A stretch of 64,000 bases of DNA. It comes from Bathymodiolus japonicus methanotrophic gill symbiont. Its GTDB lineage: Bacteria > Pseudomonadota > Gammaproteobacteria > Methylococcales > Methylomonadaceae. Positions within the stretch are counted from its first letter, which is position 1. The number at the start of each line of letters is the position of its first letter. The notes under the pieces were generated by a model. That model saw nothing but the letters and a program-made list of their open reading frames with translations. It searched no databases and was not told the DNA's origin. Shown piece by piece: positions 50,263 through 60,550 of this stretch. The stretch is taken from NCBI RefSeq assembly GCF_019721995.1, contig NZ_BLYC01000001.1:372001-436000 (forward strand), given 5' to 3'. A program made the translations under genes and the position numbers.

Positions 50263-51761
50263 ACAAAGCAGCCTATAACCTACCTGAAGGTAGCACCACT
50301 CGAATATTTCCATCTTTTTGATTTTAATCACTTATAACAGCAAATAGACACTCTGTAGGCACCGTAAAAAAACAACAAATAATTTCAAATAAAGCTTGCA
50401 ATTGCCGAAAAAATTTTTCTAAAAATTTCCGTTTTAATCACCTCATAAACGGATATCACCCATGCTTAAAGACCTACCACTCTCTGAACATATTCACCAA
50501 CACTGCAATGAAAGTATGGAACGTCCCTGTTAGCAGAGCGTCATCCTTTGTGGGCTCGTTCATGCCCAGAGTTGAAGGATATCGACTTTATTCGCCTTGG
50601 GTTATTACGCTGTATCAGTGTAGTCGATAGTGGTCGCCATTTCCTCCAAACCAATGAACAGATTTATGGCCAGCTGCTTCCCCACTCAACGTATTTTAAA
50701 TCACTGAAGTCGCATAGACGAACAAGTATGCTTGAGGCATTTGAACAGCAGAGCTATCATCTTCACGCTGAAACACTGCTGTCGCAAGGCATTGATTATC
50801 TTAAAGCATTCCCGGAACTTGACGAATACACCATAGAAGCAGCGGATGGACATTTTATTGATCATGCCTGCCATACTGAAAAAAACAGCAAGGGGAAAGT
50901 TTATGCGGCTGGGGGGATTTACGCGTTGAATCTCAGAAGTGGGTTGCTCAGATTTCTTTGTCTGGTGACAAACGGAACTCAGAGGCATCAAGAAATACCT
51001 GTGTTACGAGATCATATTGAAAAGCAAAACAAGGGAAATAACAGCTCTCAGAAACATCTCTATGTCTACGATAAAGCCGTCACCGACTTTGTCTGGTGGG
51101 ATCGGCAGAAACGACATGCTAATTACATGATTTCAATGCTAAAAGAAAATTCAATTGCGACTCTGGTTGAGTCTATCCCTTTTGACTCCCGCCATGAGAT
51201 CAATACAGGGGTTGAAGCATACAGTGTGTACGAAAACAAGGGCATCAAATTTAACGTGGTGGATTACCGTGATCCAGAAACCGGAAAACTTCACCGGTTT
51301 GTGACAACCTTGCCAATGACTATTAACCCTGGAACCATTGCCATGCTGTATTTCAAGCGATGGACGATTGAAAAGACATTCAATAACACTAAAAGTAATT
51401 TCAAGGAAACTAAAGCTTGGTCTTCCAATACCCGCTCACTTGAAAATCAAATGCGCCTGACTGCAATGAGCTATAATTTAATGCGCGTGTTTGAAGAGAG
51501 TTCAAAAACACAACAGCCAGAATTGATTCATCCATCGGATAAAAAATATAGCGAGGCTCTGGAGATAAGGCAGCAACAGGCTCAAAAACGAGATCGTTTT
51601 GTGAATCCATTATTTTTCCAGGCAAGAATATCTCGTATCAGCTCGTATACCATTCGGGCAGTTCAAAACGCAATAATAACAGGAATGTCTTTACAGTGCT
51701 TTATGAGCTCTCTTGTGGCGAGGTTAGTTTCACGGCATCAATTGATAGGGGAACACTGATG
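50228..51761 (+). mobile_element. IS-Y copy inside IS30, transposase frameshifted
   Basis: 1534 bases, 8-base duplication ACTTATGA (50220-50227, 51762-51769). The left terminus has an extra T (CAGTGTTTCCC). A base is missing at about 50524 (GAACGTCCCTG versus GAACGTGCCCTG), which shifts the frame after codon 21. The open frame therefore restarts only at 50548 (403 residues, MWARSCPELKDIDF), so this copy is probably defective. It also has several substitutions relative to the other copies. Confidence 0.92.
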
Positions 51762-51807
51762 ACTTATGACTTGAATTCAGGCATAAATAATTATTGGGAA
51801 ACTTCAG

Positions 51808-52353
51808 TTAGTTATCAGTCACAGCACCTAATGATGCTGAACTTACTAATTTAGCGTATTTCGCTAAAACGCCTCGTGTATATTTAGGTGCAGGTTGCTG
51901 CCATTTTTTCAGACGATCAGCAACTTCAGCATCTTCCAGATGTAAAGTAAGATTTTTACTTTCTGCATCAATGGTGATTTTGTCGCCATTTTCAATAATA
52001 GCTAAAGGGCCTCCCACATAGGCTTCCGGGGTGATATGCCCTACGACAAAGCCATGTGTGCCACCAGAAAAACGGCCGTCGGTGATCAGTGCAACATCTT
52101 TGCCCAGACCTTTACCCATAATGGCAGAAGTAGGCGAGAGCATCTCACGCATACCAGGCCCACCTTTGGGGCCTTCATAGCGAATAACAATCACATCACC
52201 TTGTACAATATCACCGTTCAGAATACCTTGCAGTGCCTGCTCTTCCGCATTATAAACTTTAGCAGTGCCGGTAAAATGCAGGCCTTCCTTGCCGGTGATT
52301 TTTGCAACTGAACCTTCGGTAGCCAGGTTGCCATGTAGGATCACTAAATGGCT
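51808..52353 (-). pseudogene. duplicated 3' end of ilvD
   Basis: Encodes the last about 178 residues of dihydroxy-acid dehydratase (from [20 protein letters not shown] to the stop), identical to the end of the complete gene at 53811. It has no start of its own; its upstream edge is a 37-base IS30 scrap. A by-product of the tandem duplication. Confidence 0.93.
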
Positions 52354-52402
52354 GACTGGGATAGATATGAAAAATTTATTGGGTTATACTTCTCTTAGTT
52401 AT

Positions 52403-52605
52403 CTGAAGTTTCCCAATTATTGAGTAGCTGAAATACACAATGCTGGTGTATCGAGGTTTATTTTAGGTGGTTTTGCCATGTTTATAGCAAACCCCTACTT
52501 AATTCCCCTTAGGCAATAGCATTTGAAACGAATGAAAAGACTATTTTTTCATATAGTTGTAGCATAGTTTCAATTTTACCATAAATAATTATTGGGAAAC
52601 TTCAG
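52403..52605. mobile_element. MITE-D, copy 4
   Basis: 203 bases, identical to copy 3, in unit 2 of the duplication. Confidence 0.9.
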
Positions 52606-52662
52606 ATTATAGAATATAGGCCAGTAAGTGTAGTACAGTACTGAGTTGGAAAAATGAATAAA

Positions 52663-53784
52663 CCTGAATTCGTATAATAAGTGCATAACCCTCTGCAAGT
52701 ATTGGCTAGACTAACACCTGTTGAATTAAGACAAGACATAGGTGTAAAGTAAACAGCTACCAAACAACTTTACAGAGGCTACAAATGAGCTATACACACC
52801 TATGTCCTGAAGAAAGATATTATATAGAAATTGAATTAAAAAAGGGAACTTCACAGAATAAAATAGCAGAAGCCTTAGAACGAAGCCAAAGCAATATTTC
52901 ACGCGAGATTAAACGCAATACAGGTCAAAGAGGCTACAGGCATAAACAAGCAGAAGATTTTGCCCAAGAACGACACAAAAACAAGCCTAAAGAGGTTAAA
53001 TTAACGGATGAAATAAAAGGCATTGTTAATGTTCGCATTGAGGATGACTGGAGTCCTGAGCAGATTGCAGGGCGGTTAAAACAAGAAGGTATAATTAGTC
53101 TTCATCATGAAACAATCTACCAGCATATTCTGGCGGACAAAAAGGCAGGGGGTGAACTATACAAGCACCTTCGGCATCAGAACAAAACCTATCGCAAGCG
53201 GTATGGGTCAGCCCATAATAGGACAGGAATCCCTAATAGAGTCGATATAGATGAGCGTCCTGAAGAGGTCAACAACCGTAAGCGTATAGGTGGTTGGGAG
53301 GCAGATACAATCATTGGGAAAAATCACAAAGGGGCGATTGTAACGTTGGATGAGCGAGTCTCTAAATTACGGTTGGCCTTCCCTTTAGCGGGGAAAAAGG
53401 CTCAATATGTATTAGACGCAACTATTTTAATGCTTGATCCTATAAAAAGCTTTGTTAAAACAATTACTTTTGATAACGGGAAAGAGTTTACCCTGCATGA
53501 AAAAATAGCAGAAGCACTAGGCTGTGATACGTATTTTGCGACTCCCTACAGCTCTTGGGAAAGAGGGCAAAATGAGAACGCTAATGGCTTATTAAGACAG
53601 TATTTCCCTAAAGTAATGGAGTTGATTGATGTTACGATAAAAGAGGTTTTTATAGCCGTTGATAAGCTAAATAGTCGCCCTAAAAAGTGTCTCAATTACA
53701 AAACACCTTATGAGGTATTTGAAGAGCTGACTGGGATAGATATGAAAAATTTATTGGGTTATGTACTTATGACTTGAATTCAGG
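52663..53784 (+). mobile_element. IS30-family element, copy 2, complete
   Basis: 1122 bases with CCTGAATTC terminal repeats. No clear flanking duplication is visible (AATAAA left, CATAAA right); IS30 elements normally make 2-3 base duplications. Contains an intact transposase. Confidence 0.88.
52785..53777 (+). CDS. IS30 transposase, intact
   Basis: 330 residues. Helix-turn-helix (NKIAEALERSQSNISREI) at about 24-42, catalytic motifs WEADTIIG (first Asp), TFDNGKEF (second Asp) and RGQNENANGLLRQYFPK (Glu). ATG follows TTACAGAGGC, a reasonable ribosome site. The stop is in the right terminal repeat region. Likely functional. Confidence 0.94.
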   Translation: MSYTHLCPEERYYIEIELKKGTSQNKIAEALERSQSNISREIKRNTGQRGYRHKQAEDFAQERHKNKPKEVKLTDEIKGIVNVRIEDDWSPEQIAGRLKQEGIISLHHETIYQHILADKKAGGELYKHLRHQNKTYRKRYGSAHNRTGIPNRVDIDERPEEVNNRKRIGGWEADTIIGKNHKGAIVTLDERVSKLRLAFPLAGKKAQYVLDATILMLDPIKSFVKTITFDNGKEFTLHEKIAEALGCDTYFATPYSSWERGQNENANGLLRQYFPKVMELIDVTIKEVFIAVDKLNSRPKKCLNYKTPYEVFEELTGIDMKNLLGYVLMT

Positions 53785-53810
53785 CATAAATAATTATTGG
53801 GAAACTTCAG

Positions 53811-55496
53811 TTAGTTATCAGTCACAGCACCTAATGATGCTGAACTTACTAATTTAGCGTATTTCGCTAAAACGCCTCGTGTATATTTAGGTGCAGGTTG
53901 CTGCCATTTTTTCAGACGATCAGCAACTTCAGCATCTTCCAGATGTAAAGTAAGATTTTTACTTTCTGCATCAATGGTGATTTTGTCGCCATTTTCAATA
54001 ATAGCTAAAGGGCCTCCCACATAGGCTTCCGGGGTGATATGCCCTACGACAAAGCCATGTGTGCCACCAGAAAAACGGCCGTCGGTGATCAGTGCAACAT
54101 CTTTGCCCAGACCTTTACCCATAATGGCAGAAGTAGGCGAGAGCATCTCACGCATACCAGGCCCACCTTTGGGGCCTTCATAGCGAATAACAATCACATC
54201 ACCTTGTACAATATCACCGTTCAGAATACCTTGCAGTGCCTGCTCTTCCGCATTATAAACTTTAGCAGTGCCGGTAAAATGCAGGCCTTCCTTGCCGGTG
54301 ATTTTTGCAACTGAACCTTCGGTAGCCAGGTTGCCATGTAGGATCACTAAATGGCTATCTTTTTTAATCGGCTTATCTAAAGGCAAAATCATATCCTGAT
54401 CGATAGGATAAGGTGCTACATTAGCTAGATTTTCAGCCAGAGTCTGGCCTGTAACTGTAAGGCATTCGCCATGTAATAAGCCACGATCGAGCAAGATTTT
54501 CATCAACGGTTGAATACCACCAATTTCAATGAGTTCTGCCATTTGATAGCGACCGCTGGGTTTCAAGTCTGCAACCATAGGTACATGAGCACCTATGCGG
54601 GTGAAATCACTTAGCTGGATATCGACGTTAGCAGCATTGGCCATCGCCAGTATATGTAACACGGCATTTGTTGACCCACCGAGTGCAATAATCACGGTAA
54701 TCGCATTTTCAAATGCTTTTTTATCCATAATGTCGCTAGGTTTAATATCTTTTTTAAGCAGTTCCAAGGCTGCGGCACCTGCGCGTTCGCAATCGATACG
54801 TTTTTCATCCGAGATAGCGGCTTGCGCTGAACTTCCGGGTAAGCTCATACCCAGTGCCTCAATGGCTGATGCCATAGTGTTGGCTGTGTACATCCCGCCA
54901 CAAGAACCCGCACCAGGAATCGCTTTTTCTTCAATAGCAGCTAGTTCAGCATCATCAATCTGGTTATTTGCTCGTGCCCCCACCGCTTCAAATACTGAAA
55001 CTACATCCAGTTTTTTTTCTTTGTGACAGCCAGGTAAAATTGTCCCACCATAAACAAAGATAGCAGGGCGGTTTAGGCGTGAAATAGCAATCATACAGCC
55101 CGGCATGTTTTTATCACAACCGCCGATAGCAACAATGCCATCAAAACCCTGGCAGCCAGTGACTGTTTCAATGGAGTCAGCAATGACTTCACGCGAAACC
55201 AGTGAGTACTTCATGCCCTCGGTACCCATGGAGATACCATCGGAAATTGTAATGGTATTAAAAATAATCGCTTTACCATTCGCATCATTAACACCGCGTG
55301 CGGTATCATCTGCCAGCTTGTTGATATGCATATTACACGGTGTGACCATGCTCCATGTTGAAGCTATGCCTATTTGCGGTTTGGTGAAATCTTCATTACT
55401 AAAACCTACAGCATGCAACATGGCGCGACTAGGCGCGCGTTCCATGCCGTCGACTACTTTGGATGAAAAGGTGCGGGTGTTGTTATCATTTGCCAT
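53811..55496 (-). CDS. ilvD: dihydroxy-acid dehydratase
   Basis: The Fe-S enzyme of valine/isoleucine synthesis that dehydrates 2,3-dihydroxy acids. Starting at ATG 55496 ([20 protein letters not shown]) gives 561 residues, normal for the family; the open frame reaches 55559 without a better start. Cluster ligands are in [11 protein letters not shown] and [13 protein letters not shown]; the C-terminal [19 protein letters not shown] carries the catalytic Ser region. MITE-D/IS30 inserted exactly at the stop codon (duplication ATAACTAA on the coding strand), leaving the protein end unchanged. Confidence 0.96.
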   Translation of the reverse strand: MANDNNTRTFSSKVVDGMERAPSRAMLHAVGFSNEDFTKPQIGIASTWSMVTPCNMHINKLADDTARGVNDANGKAIIFNTITISDGISMGTEGMKYSLVSREVIADSIETVTGCQGFDGIVAIGGCDKNMPGCMIAISRLNRPAIFVYGGTILPGCHKEKKLDVVSVFEAVGARANNQIDDAELAAIEEKAIPGAGSCGGMYTANTMASAIEALGMSLPGSSAQAAISDEKRIDCERAGAAALELLKKDIKPSDIMDKKAFENAITVIIALGGSTNAVLHILAMANAANVDIQLSDFTRIGAHVPMVADLKPSGRYQMAELIEIGGIQPLMKILLDRGLLHGECLTVTGQTLAENLANVAPYPIDQDMILPLDKPIKKDSHLVILHGNLATEGSVAKITGKEGLHFTGTAKVYNAEEQALQGILNGDIVQGDVIVIRYEGPKGGPGMREMLSPTSAIMGKGLGKDVALITDGRFSGGTHGFVVGHITPEAYVGGPLAIIENGDKITIDAESKNLTLHLEDAEVADRLKKWQQPAPKYTRGVLAKYAKLVSSASLGAVTDN

Positions 55497-55604
55497 CTGA
55501 ATTGAGCCGTCTGCTTGATGAGTTAATAAAATAGTGTCATGCCAGTGCTGGTAATACAATGATTGCGTTAGCCGTGTGACTGGATAATAAGGGGGCTATA
55601 ACCT

Positions 55605-56276
55605 TTAAAACGTATCCCAGTTACCATGTGATTTACGTTGCCAGCTAATTTTAGGGATTAGCAGGCCAAAAAAGATACCTAGAAATGACAGGATACCCCC
55701 ATATAAAAACCAGTCCTGGCTAGTGCTGTCTTCCAATGCCTGTTTTTCTCTTTTGAGTTGCTGCAATTCGCGCTCAACATTAACGACACGCTCTTGTAAT
55801 TCATTGCGCTGACGCTTTAGCTGTATGGCATTGGATGCGGTCTGGCGTAAGTCATTCAAATCGGTGCTGAGTTGATCGCGCTCTTTGATCAGCTCGCTAT
55901 TGTTGGAAGCCGTGCTATTATTATTTTGCTGTAGCTCTGCTAGAGTTGCTTTCATTTGCTGGTTTTCTGCCTGTAGCAATTTCAGTTGCTGATTGGCTTT
56001 GTTTAAGTACCAGCGACTAATTGGCTGGTCTTGAATGAAGCGTGTATGTAGGTAACCGACAACTCCGGCACTGGTTTTAACTTTACTGTAGCCAGTCGCT
56101 TTATTTTGTTCCAGCAGGGTAAGCTTAGTGCCACTGGGAAGCATTTGGATGATTTTATGACTATTGCTTTCACCGCTACGTAAAGTGAATTTCATACTGT
56201 CAGTCACATAGACAGTCTTTGCAAAAGCGCTATTACAACTTAGCACTGACAACATAAGATAAAAAAAATATTTCAC
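55605..56276 (-). CDS. SH3-domain, coiled-coil membrane protein (YgiM/TIGR04211-like)
   Basis: A 223-residue protein with a signal peptide (MKYFFYLMLSVLSCNSAFA), a bacterial SH3 domain (VTDSMKFTLRSGESNSHKII to VGYLHTRFIQDQP), a long coiled coil at about residues 90-180 (LKLLQAENQQMKATLAELQQ and on) and one C-terminal transmembrane helix (WFLYGGILSFLGIFFGLLI). This is the YgiM architecture: periplasmic SH3 and coiled coil held by a C-terminal anchor. Role unknown. Between ilvD and argF, same strand. Confidence 0.85.
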   Translation of the reverse strand: MKYFFYLMLSVLSCNSAFAKTVYVTDSMKFTLRSGESNSHKIIQMLPSGTKLTLLEQNKATGYSKVKTSAGVVGYLHTRFIQDQPISRWYLNKANQQLKLLQAENQQMKATLAELQQNNNSTASNNSELIKERDQLSTDLNDLRQTASNAIQLKRQRNELQERVVNVERELQQLKREKQALEDSTSQDWFLYGGILSFLGIFFGLLIPKISWQRKSHGNWDTF

Positions 56277-56344
56277 AAATAGTTCCTGGAATTAAATACG
56301 GCAATTATACTCTGTCTTTGCAAAGCACTGGTTAGTTTACGAAC

Positions 56345-57247
56345 TTATGTACACATAAGCAATTCTAATAGCGCTTTTTGCGCATGCAGGCGGTTTTCAG
56401 CTTCATCGTAAATAACACTCTGTTGTCCATCGATAACTTCTGCAGCAACTTCTTCGCCACGATGCGCAGGTAAGCAATGCATAAATAAGGCATTTGCATT
56501 CGCGTTGTCCATAACTTCCTGAGTCACCTGATAATCTTTAAAAGCTTGCTCACGCAATTGCTGTTCATGTTCCTGCCCCATACTTGCCCAGACATCGGTG
56601 GCAATTAAATCAGCACCGTTAGCGGCTTGCTTTGCTGAACTAAAGAGTTGTACGCGACTGCCTGCAGAATTCACTATATCTGCATCAGGCAAGTAACCAT
56701 TCGGGCTGGCAATCTGTAAATTAAAATCCAGTTGGATCGCTGCATTAATATAGGAATGGCACATATTATTACCATCACCAATCCAGGTCACTGTCTTGCC
56801 CTGTATGTCACCGCGATGTTCAAAGTAAGTCTGCATATCAGCGAGTAGCTGACAGGGGTGTAATAAATCCGTCAGGCCGTTAATGACCGGAACACTGGAA
56901 TATTTTGCAAATTCAGTGACTGTTGCATGATCATTGGTGCGCAACATAATCGCATCAACCATGCTGGAAATGACCTTGGCGCTGTCTTTGATGGGCTCGC
57001 CGCGACCTAGCTGAGTATCTCGTGGAGATAAAAAGATCGCGCTACCACCAAAATTAGTCATACCTGCTTCGAATGAAATGCGTGTACGCGTGGATGATTT
57101 TTCAAATATCATTCCCAGCACTTGGCCTTTTAAGGGCTGAAAGTCAGGGTGACGCGTATTTTTTAGTTCGATGGCACGCTGAATTAAGGTGCGAATCTCA
57201 GCGCTAGTCAGATCAAGCAAGCTGATAAAGTGTCTGGGACTGTTCAT
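56345..57247 (-). CDS. argF: ornithine carbamoyltransferase
   Basis: A 300-residue enzyme that joins ornithine and carbamoyl phosphate to give citrulline. Carbamoyl-phosphate loop [26 protein letters not shown], and the ornithine-binding [13 protein letters not shown] are all present. Ten bases after the argD stop, so argD-argF are one leftward operon. Confidence 0.96.
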   Translation of the reverse strand: MNSPRHFISLLDLTSAEIRTLIQRAIELKNTRHPDFQPLKGQVLGMIFEKSSTRTRISFEAGMTNFGGSAIFLSPRDTQLGRGEPIKDSAKVISSMVDAIMLRTNDHATVTEFAKYSSVPVINGLTDLLHPCQLLADMQTYFEHRGDIQGKTVTWIGDGNNMCHSYINAAIQLDFNLQIASPNGYLPDADIVNSAGSRVQLFSSAKQAANGADLIATDVWASMGQEHEQQLREQAFKDYQVTQEVMDNANANALFMHCLPAHRGEEVAAEVIDGQQSVIYDEAENRLHAQKALLELLMCT

Positions 57248-57257
57248 TGGTTTGTTA

Positions 57258-58430
57258 TTATTTTGTATAGCTATTAATCAGACCGGATAAAGTCTCGATC
57301 AGTAAAGCAATCTGTGCATCGTTAATGATTAGCGGCGGCAGTAAACGTATGCTGCTTGCACCAGTTACATTAATTAGCAAGCCGGCATCCAGGGCTAAGC
57401 CGACTAATTCAGTACAAGGCATATCTAGTTCTATACCGATCATCATGCCTTTATTGCGGATGTTTTTAATATGCGTATTATTTTTTAGTTGTGTGCTAAA
57501 TGCCTGGTGAATTGCATTGCCTTTAGTCTCTGCTTGCTGACAAAGTTGTTCGGCTTCAATCGTCTCCAGCACAGCCAGTGCAGCACTACAGGCTAAAGGA
57601 TTACCGCCATAGGTTGAGCCATGCTTGCCTGCGGTTAATAACTTGCTAGCTTTGCCTTTTGCCATACAGGCGCCTATAGGTACGCCGTTACCTAGTGCTT
57701 TAGCTAAAGTACAGACATCGGGAATAATATGATTATGCTGAAAAGCAAACCAGGCACCTGTTCTGGCAATCCCAGTCTGTACTTCATCCAGCATCATTAT
57801 TAAATCGTGGCTGTCACATAAGTCACGAATCTTATTCAGATAATCCGATGCGGGAATATTAACGCCGCCTTCACCTTGTATGGGTTCAACTAGAATGGCA
57901 ACGATATTATTATGCTCAGCCAGCGCTGATTTAAGCGCAGGAATATCGTTATAGGCAACATGGATAAAGCCATCAAGCAATGGGGCAAAGCCGTCCTGTA
58001 CTTTCGGGTTACCTGTCGCAGACAAGGTGGCCATGGTACGCCCATGAAAACTTTGCTGCATTACAATAATTGCCGGGTTAGCAATATTTGTCTGATGTCC
58101 ATACAAGCGCGCTATTTTTATTGCCGCTTCATTTGCTTCAGCGCCAGAATTACCGAAGAAGACATTATCCATACCACTGAGTTGACAGAGCTTAGTTGCT
58201 AGTTGTTCCTGTAGAGGGATATTGTATAGATTGGAAGTATGCAGCAGTTGCTGGCTTTGTGTGCTGATCGCTGTATGTATCGCAGGATGGGCGTGACCTA
58301 AACTACAGACTGCGATGCCTGAAAGAGCATCTAAATAGCGTTTATCGTGCTTATCCCAGAGCCATGCGCCTTCACCCCGGGTGAAAGTGACATCAAGCCG
58401 CCCGTAAGTGGGCATAATATGACTGGTCAT
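57258..58430 (-). CDS. argD: acetylornithine aminotransferase
   Basis: A 390-residue class III PLP aminotransferase of arginine synthesis (may also serve lysine synthesis). [26 protein letters not shown] start, [35 protein letters not shown] and the Schiff-base Lys in [20 protein letters not shown] ends 40 bases upstream of the ATG, so its promoter region may be altered. Confidence 0.96.
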   Translation of the reverse strand: MTSHIMPTYGRLDVTFTRGEGAWLWDKHDKRYLDALSGIAVCSLGHAHPAIHTAISTQSQQLLHTSNLYNIPLQEQLATKLCQLSGMDNVFFGNSGAEANEAAIKIARLYGHQTNIANPAIIVMQQSFHGRTMATLSATGNPKVQDGFAPLLDGFIHVAYNDIPALKSALAEHNNIVAILVEPIQGEGGVNIPASDYLNKIRDLCDSHDLIMMLDEVQTGIARTGAWFAFQHNHIIPDVCTLAKALGNGVPIGACMAKGKASKLLTAGKHGSTYGGNPLACSAALAVLETIEAEQLCQQAETKGNAIHQAFSTQLKNNTHIKNIRNKGMMIGIELDMPCTELVGLALDAGLLINVTGASSIRLLPPLIINDAQIALLIETLSGLINSYTK

Positions 58431-58469
58431 AATGGTCTTGTCTTTAAAACTAGCAAAAAGAATCTAAAA

Positions 58470-58673
58470 CTGAAGTTTCCCAATAATTATTTATGGTAAA
58501 ATTGAAACTATGCTACAACTATATGAAAAAGATAGTCTTTTCATTCGTTTCAAATGCTATTGCCTAAGGGGAATTAAGTAGGGGTTTGCTATAAACATGG
58601 CAAAACCACCTAAAATAAACCTCGATACACCAGCATTGTGTATTTCAGCTACTCAATAATTGGGAAACTTCAG
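58470..58673. mobile_element. MITE-D, copy 5, upstream of argD
   Basis: 204 bases, flanked by TCTAAAA on both sides (7-base duplication). It lies between the argD start and the grxD promoter region. Confidence 0.92.
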
Positions 58674-58821
58674 TCTAAAACTCCTGCTAGTATTTTGCAA
58701 AAAGGGCTGATTATAGTTTTGTTAATTTTAATGAGCAAGCGATAATTGTTTGATAGTGATACTTTTGTTGTGTGATAAATCCTGATAAAATCACTAGGTT
58801 TTTATTTTTTGAGTAAATATT

Positions 58822-59145
58822 ATGGATGCAGTAGAGAGAATTAAAGATCAATTAGGCAGTCATTCTGTTGTTTTATACATGAAAGGCTCACCTGATTTTC
58901 CTCAGTGTGGCTTTTCAGGGCAGGTGATTCAGGCGATGCAGGCTTGTCGTGCAAAATTTATGTATATCAATATTTTTGAAGATCAGGAAGTCCGTGAGGC
59001 TTTAAAAGAATATTCGCAATGGCCAACTTATCCGCAGCTTTATATTAATGGCGAGTTAATAGGCGGCTGTGATATTGTAATGGATTTATATAATAAAGGT
59101 GAATTACAGCAAAAGCTTGCTGCTGTGGACTGCGTTGCAGAATAA
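58822..59145 (+). CDS. grxD: monothiol glutaredoxin (Grx4 type)
   Basis: A 107-residue protein with the CGFS active site (SPDFPQCGFSGQVIQAMQ) and WPTYPQLYINGELIGGCDIV. This family binds a labile 2Fe-2S cluster with glutathione and helps Fe-S delivery. Full length. Followed by a good terminator. Confidence 0.96.
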   Translation: MDAVERIKDQLGSHSVVLYMKGSPDFPQCGFSGQVIQAMQACRAKFMYINIFEDQEVREALKEYSQWPTYPQLYINGELIGGCDIVMDLYNKGELQQKLAAVDCVAE

Positions 59146-59210
59146 TTGCAACGATAGCGCCTTTTGCACAACGGTTTATGTAAAACTTGTATAAACCTTG
59201 ATCAAATACA

Positions 59211-59247
59211 AAACTCCGTGCGCTGATGGCCTCGCGGAGTTTTTGTG
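59211..59247 (+). terminator. Rho-independent terminator after grxD
   Basis: Stem ACTCCG...CGGAGT with a loop that includes GCGCTGATGGCC, preceded by A-run and followed by TTTTTGTG. Position about 65 bases after the grxD stop fits. Confidence 0.8.
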
Positions 59248-59311
59248 CTTAAATCTGGAAACCGGGAACAACTGACTATTCAGCTTAAAAACAATCGCCA
59301 TATTCAATAAT

Positions 59312-59515
59312 CTGAAGTTTCCCAATAATTATTTATGGTAAAATTGAAACTATGCTACAACTATATGAAAAAAATAGTCTTTTCATTCGTTTCAAATGCT
59401 ATTGCCTAAGGGGAATTAAGTAGGGGTTTGCTATAAACATGGCAAAACCACCTAAAATAAACCTCGATACACCAGCATTGTGTATTTCAGCTACTCAATA
59501 ATTGGGAAACTTCAG
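59312..59515. mobile_element. MITE-D, copy 6
   Basis: 204 bases. Flanks on the minus strand are ATTATGAA before and ATTATTGAA after, an imperfect duplication. It falls at what would be the stop codon (TAT TGA) of the membrane-protein gene on the minus strand. Confidence 0.88.
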
Positions 59516-60232
59516 TTCATAATATACCGCGATGGTAAAAAATCGTGCCACACTTGCCCATACCCGGCTGGCATGAATAGAACCAGGCGCGCCATGCTAC
59601 CTCACGAAATTCCGGGACTCCTGTCGCCATAATTCGTTCACCTACGCAGCGGATGGGAGATGCCCTGAACGCCCTGCGTCCGCAACGACTACGCACAAAA
59701 GCCGCTTCGTCATTACTACCTCACTGGCTGGACGGCTATTCGGAATGCAATTCTTGCTCCTCTCGCGTGCTGCTAGCACACGTCGAATCAGCGAATTGCC
59801 CTGTCGCCTATCAGGGACTAAAAATCACCACTTCGCTAAGCTCCGTTTCCATGATTTTCAGCGAGCGCCACACTGAAATTGTCCACCAGAATAAGGGTAA
59901 AGCCAGAATAACCAGTATGGTTAGCCAGCTTGCAATGGTGTAGGTGCCGCTATCAACACGATAATCCGCATAATACAAAGCAGCATTAAGCATAATAAAA
60001 AAGGGAAAAATACCGCCGCTAAAGGCAATTTTCCTAGCCAGGCAGATTGTAAATACATATAGATATTGGCTCGCCTGGTTTCTGCAGTACTCATCGGCGC
60101 AGGTTCATTAGCCCTGTGTGTCAGCGTCAACATATAAATAGTGTAGGCAGTTATCAATAAGATCACGCCAGTTTCTATAGGACTGATAAAGGATGTAAAG
60201 GCGAAAAAAGCCGTTAAGGAATTAATAAACAT
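59516..60232 (-). pseudogene. membrane protein of unknown function, split by RE-A and frameshifted
   Basis: Starts MFINSLTAFFAFTSFISPIE at 60232 with hydrophobic segments (ETGVILLITAYTIYMLTL and LPLAAVFFPFLL). At a run of six Ts near 60000 the frame must shift to continue IMLNAALYYADYRVDSGTYT, then ASWLTILVILALPLFWWTIS with WRC at 59864. After exact removal of RE-A (59584-59863) it reads SIHASRVWASVARFFTIAVYY and probably ended there, where MITE-D now sits. The protein has about four membrane segments and no family I know. The T-run shift may be a sequencing error; the RE-A insertion is real. Confidence 0.7.
59584..59863 (-). mobile_element. RE-A repeat, full copy in the membrane-protein gene
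   Basis: 280 bases, CAGGCGCGCC at 59584 to TTTTCAGCG at 59863. Left-end flank on the minus strand GTGTGGCGCT, right-end flank GTTCTATTC. Joined, these restore the reading frame TGG CGC TGT TCT ATT. This is the only clean genic copy whose left end comes first in the direction of the host gene. Confidence 0.92.
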
Positions 60233-60550
60233 GATTGCTTTCTGTATAGGTTTTTATGATGGATATTTAGTACAGCTTGCTGCAATGCATTGATAATATG
60301 ACTGCCTTGACTTCTAATAGTTGCATTGTACAAGTCTGATCGGGATTACTTACTTTAGGATTGAGGCTTAAATAGACCCCTAAGCCTGTAGGGTGCGCTA
60401 AGGCACGAAGCGCACTTTAAAAATATATAGTTTTGGATATTAATAAATCCTGGTTCTTTTTGCTTTATTATTAGCGTTAGATACGGTTGCTGTACTAGTC
60501 TTATCTAATGTATGCTAATCTAGCTTTTTTTCAATCAGAAGGTTAGTTTA
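60233..60550. other. intergenic region with a half E-family repeat
   Basis: About 318 bases between the divergent membrane-protein relic and the OsmC gene. Bases about 60389-60455 carry one arm of the E palindrome (GTAGGGTGCGCTAAGGCACG) and its conserved AT-rich tail. A TATGCTAAT near 60511 could be a -10 box for the OsmC gene. No gene seen. Confidence 0.45.

Larger units (their letters stand above)
49119..51781 (+). mobile_element. IS30-family element, copy 1, carrying IS-Y
   Basis: Terminal repeats CCTGAATTCGTATAATAAGT (left) and the complement of CCTGAATTCAAGTCATAAGT (right). Length without IS-Y and its 8-base duplication is 1121. IS-Y entered at the last codons of the transposase (duplication ACTTATGA). 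Confidence 0.88.
48843..54356. repeat. tandem duplication of about 1.97 kb (MITE-D + IS30 + 3' end of ilvD)
   Basis: Unit 1 is 48843-52353 (1969 bases after subtracting the later IS-Y with its duplication) and unit 2 is 52387-54356 (1970 bases). Each holds MITE-D, a 57-base spacer, IS30, a 25-base MITE-D end and the last about 545 bases of ilvD. The units differ by one base in the IS30 leader plus the IS-Y insertion. Between them lies a 37-base filler (52351-52387) copied from the end of the IS30 transposase gene. Confidence 0.92.

Noticed and set aside
48843-54356. Two ilvD genes
   Set aside because: The left one (51808-52353) is only the 3' third with no start, created by the tandem duplication.
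59653-59943. Open frames of 80-120 residues beginning or containing [15 protein letters not shown] or [10 protein letters not shown]
   Set aside because: They are readings of RE-A/RE-B in several frames and recur at every copy regardless of context. The conservation follows RNA-like stems and not codon positions, and start codons are in host or repeat edges. Not real proteins in my judgement.
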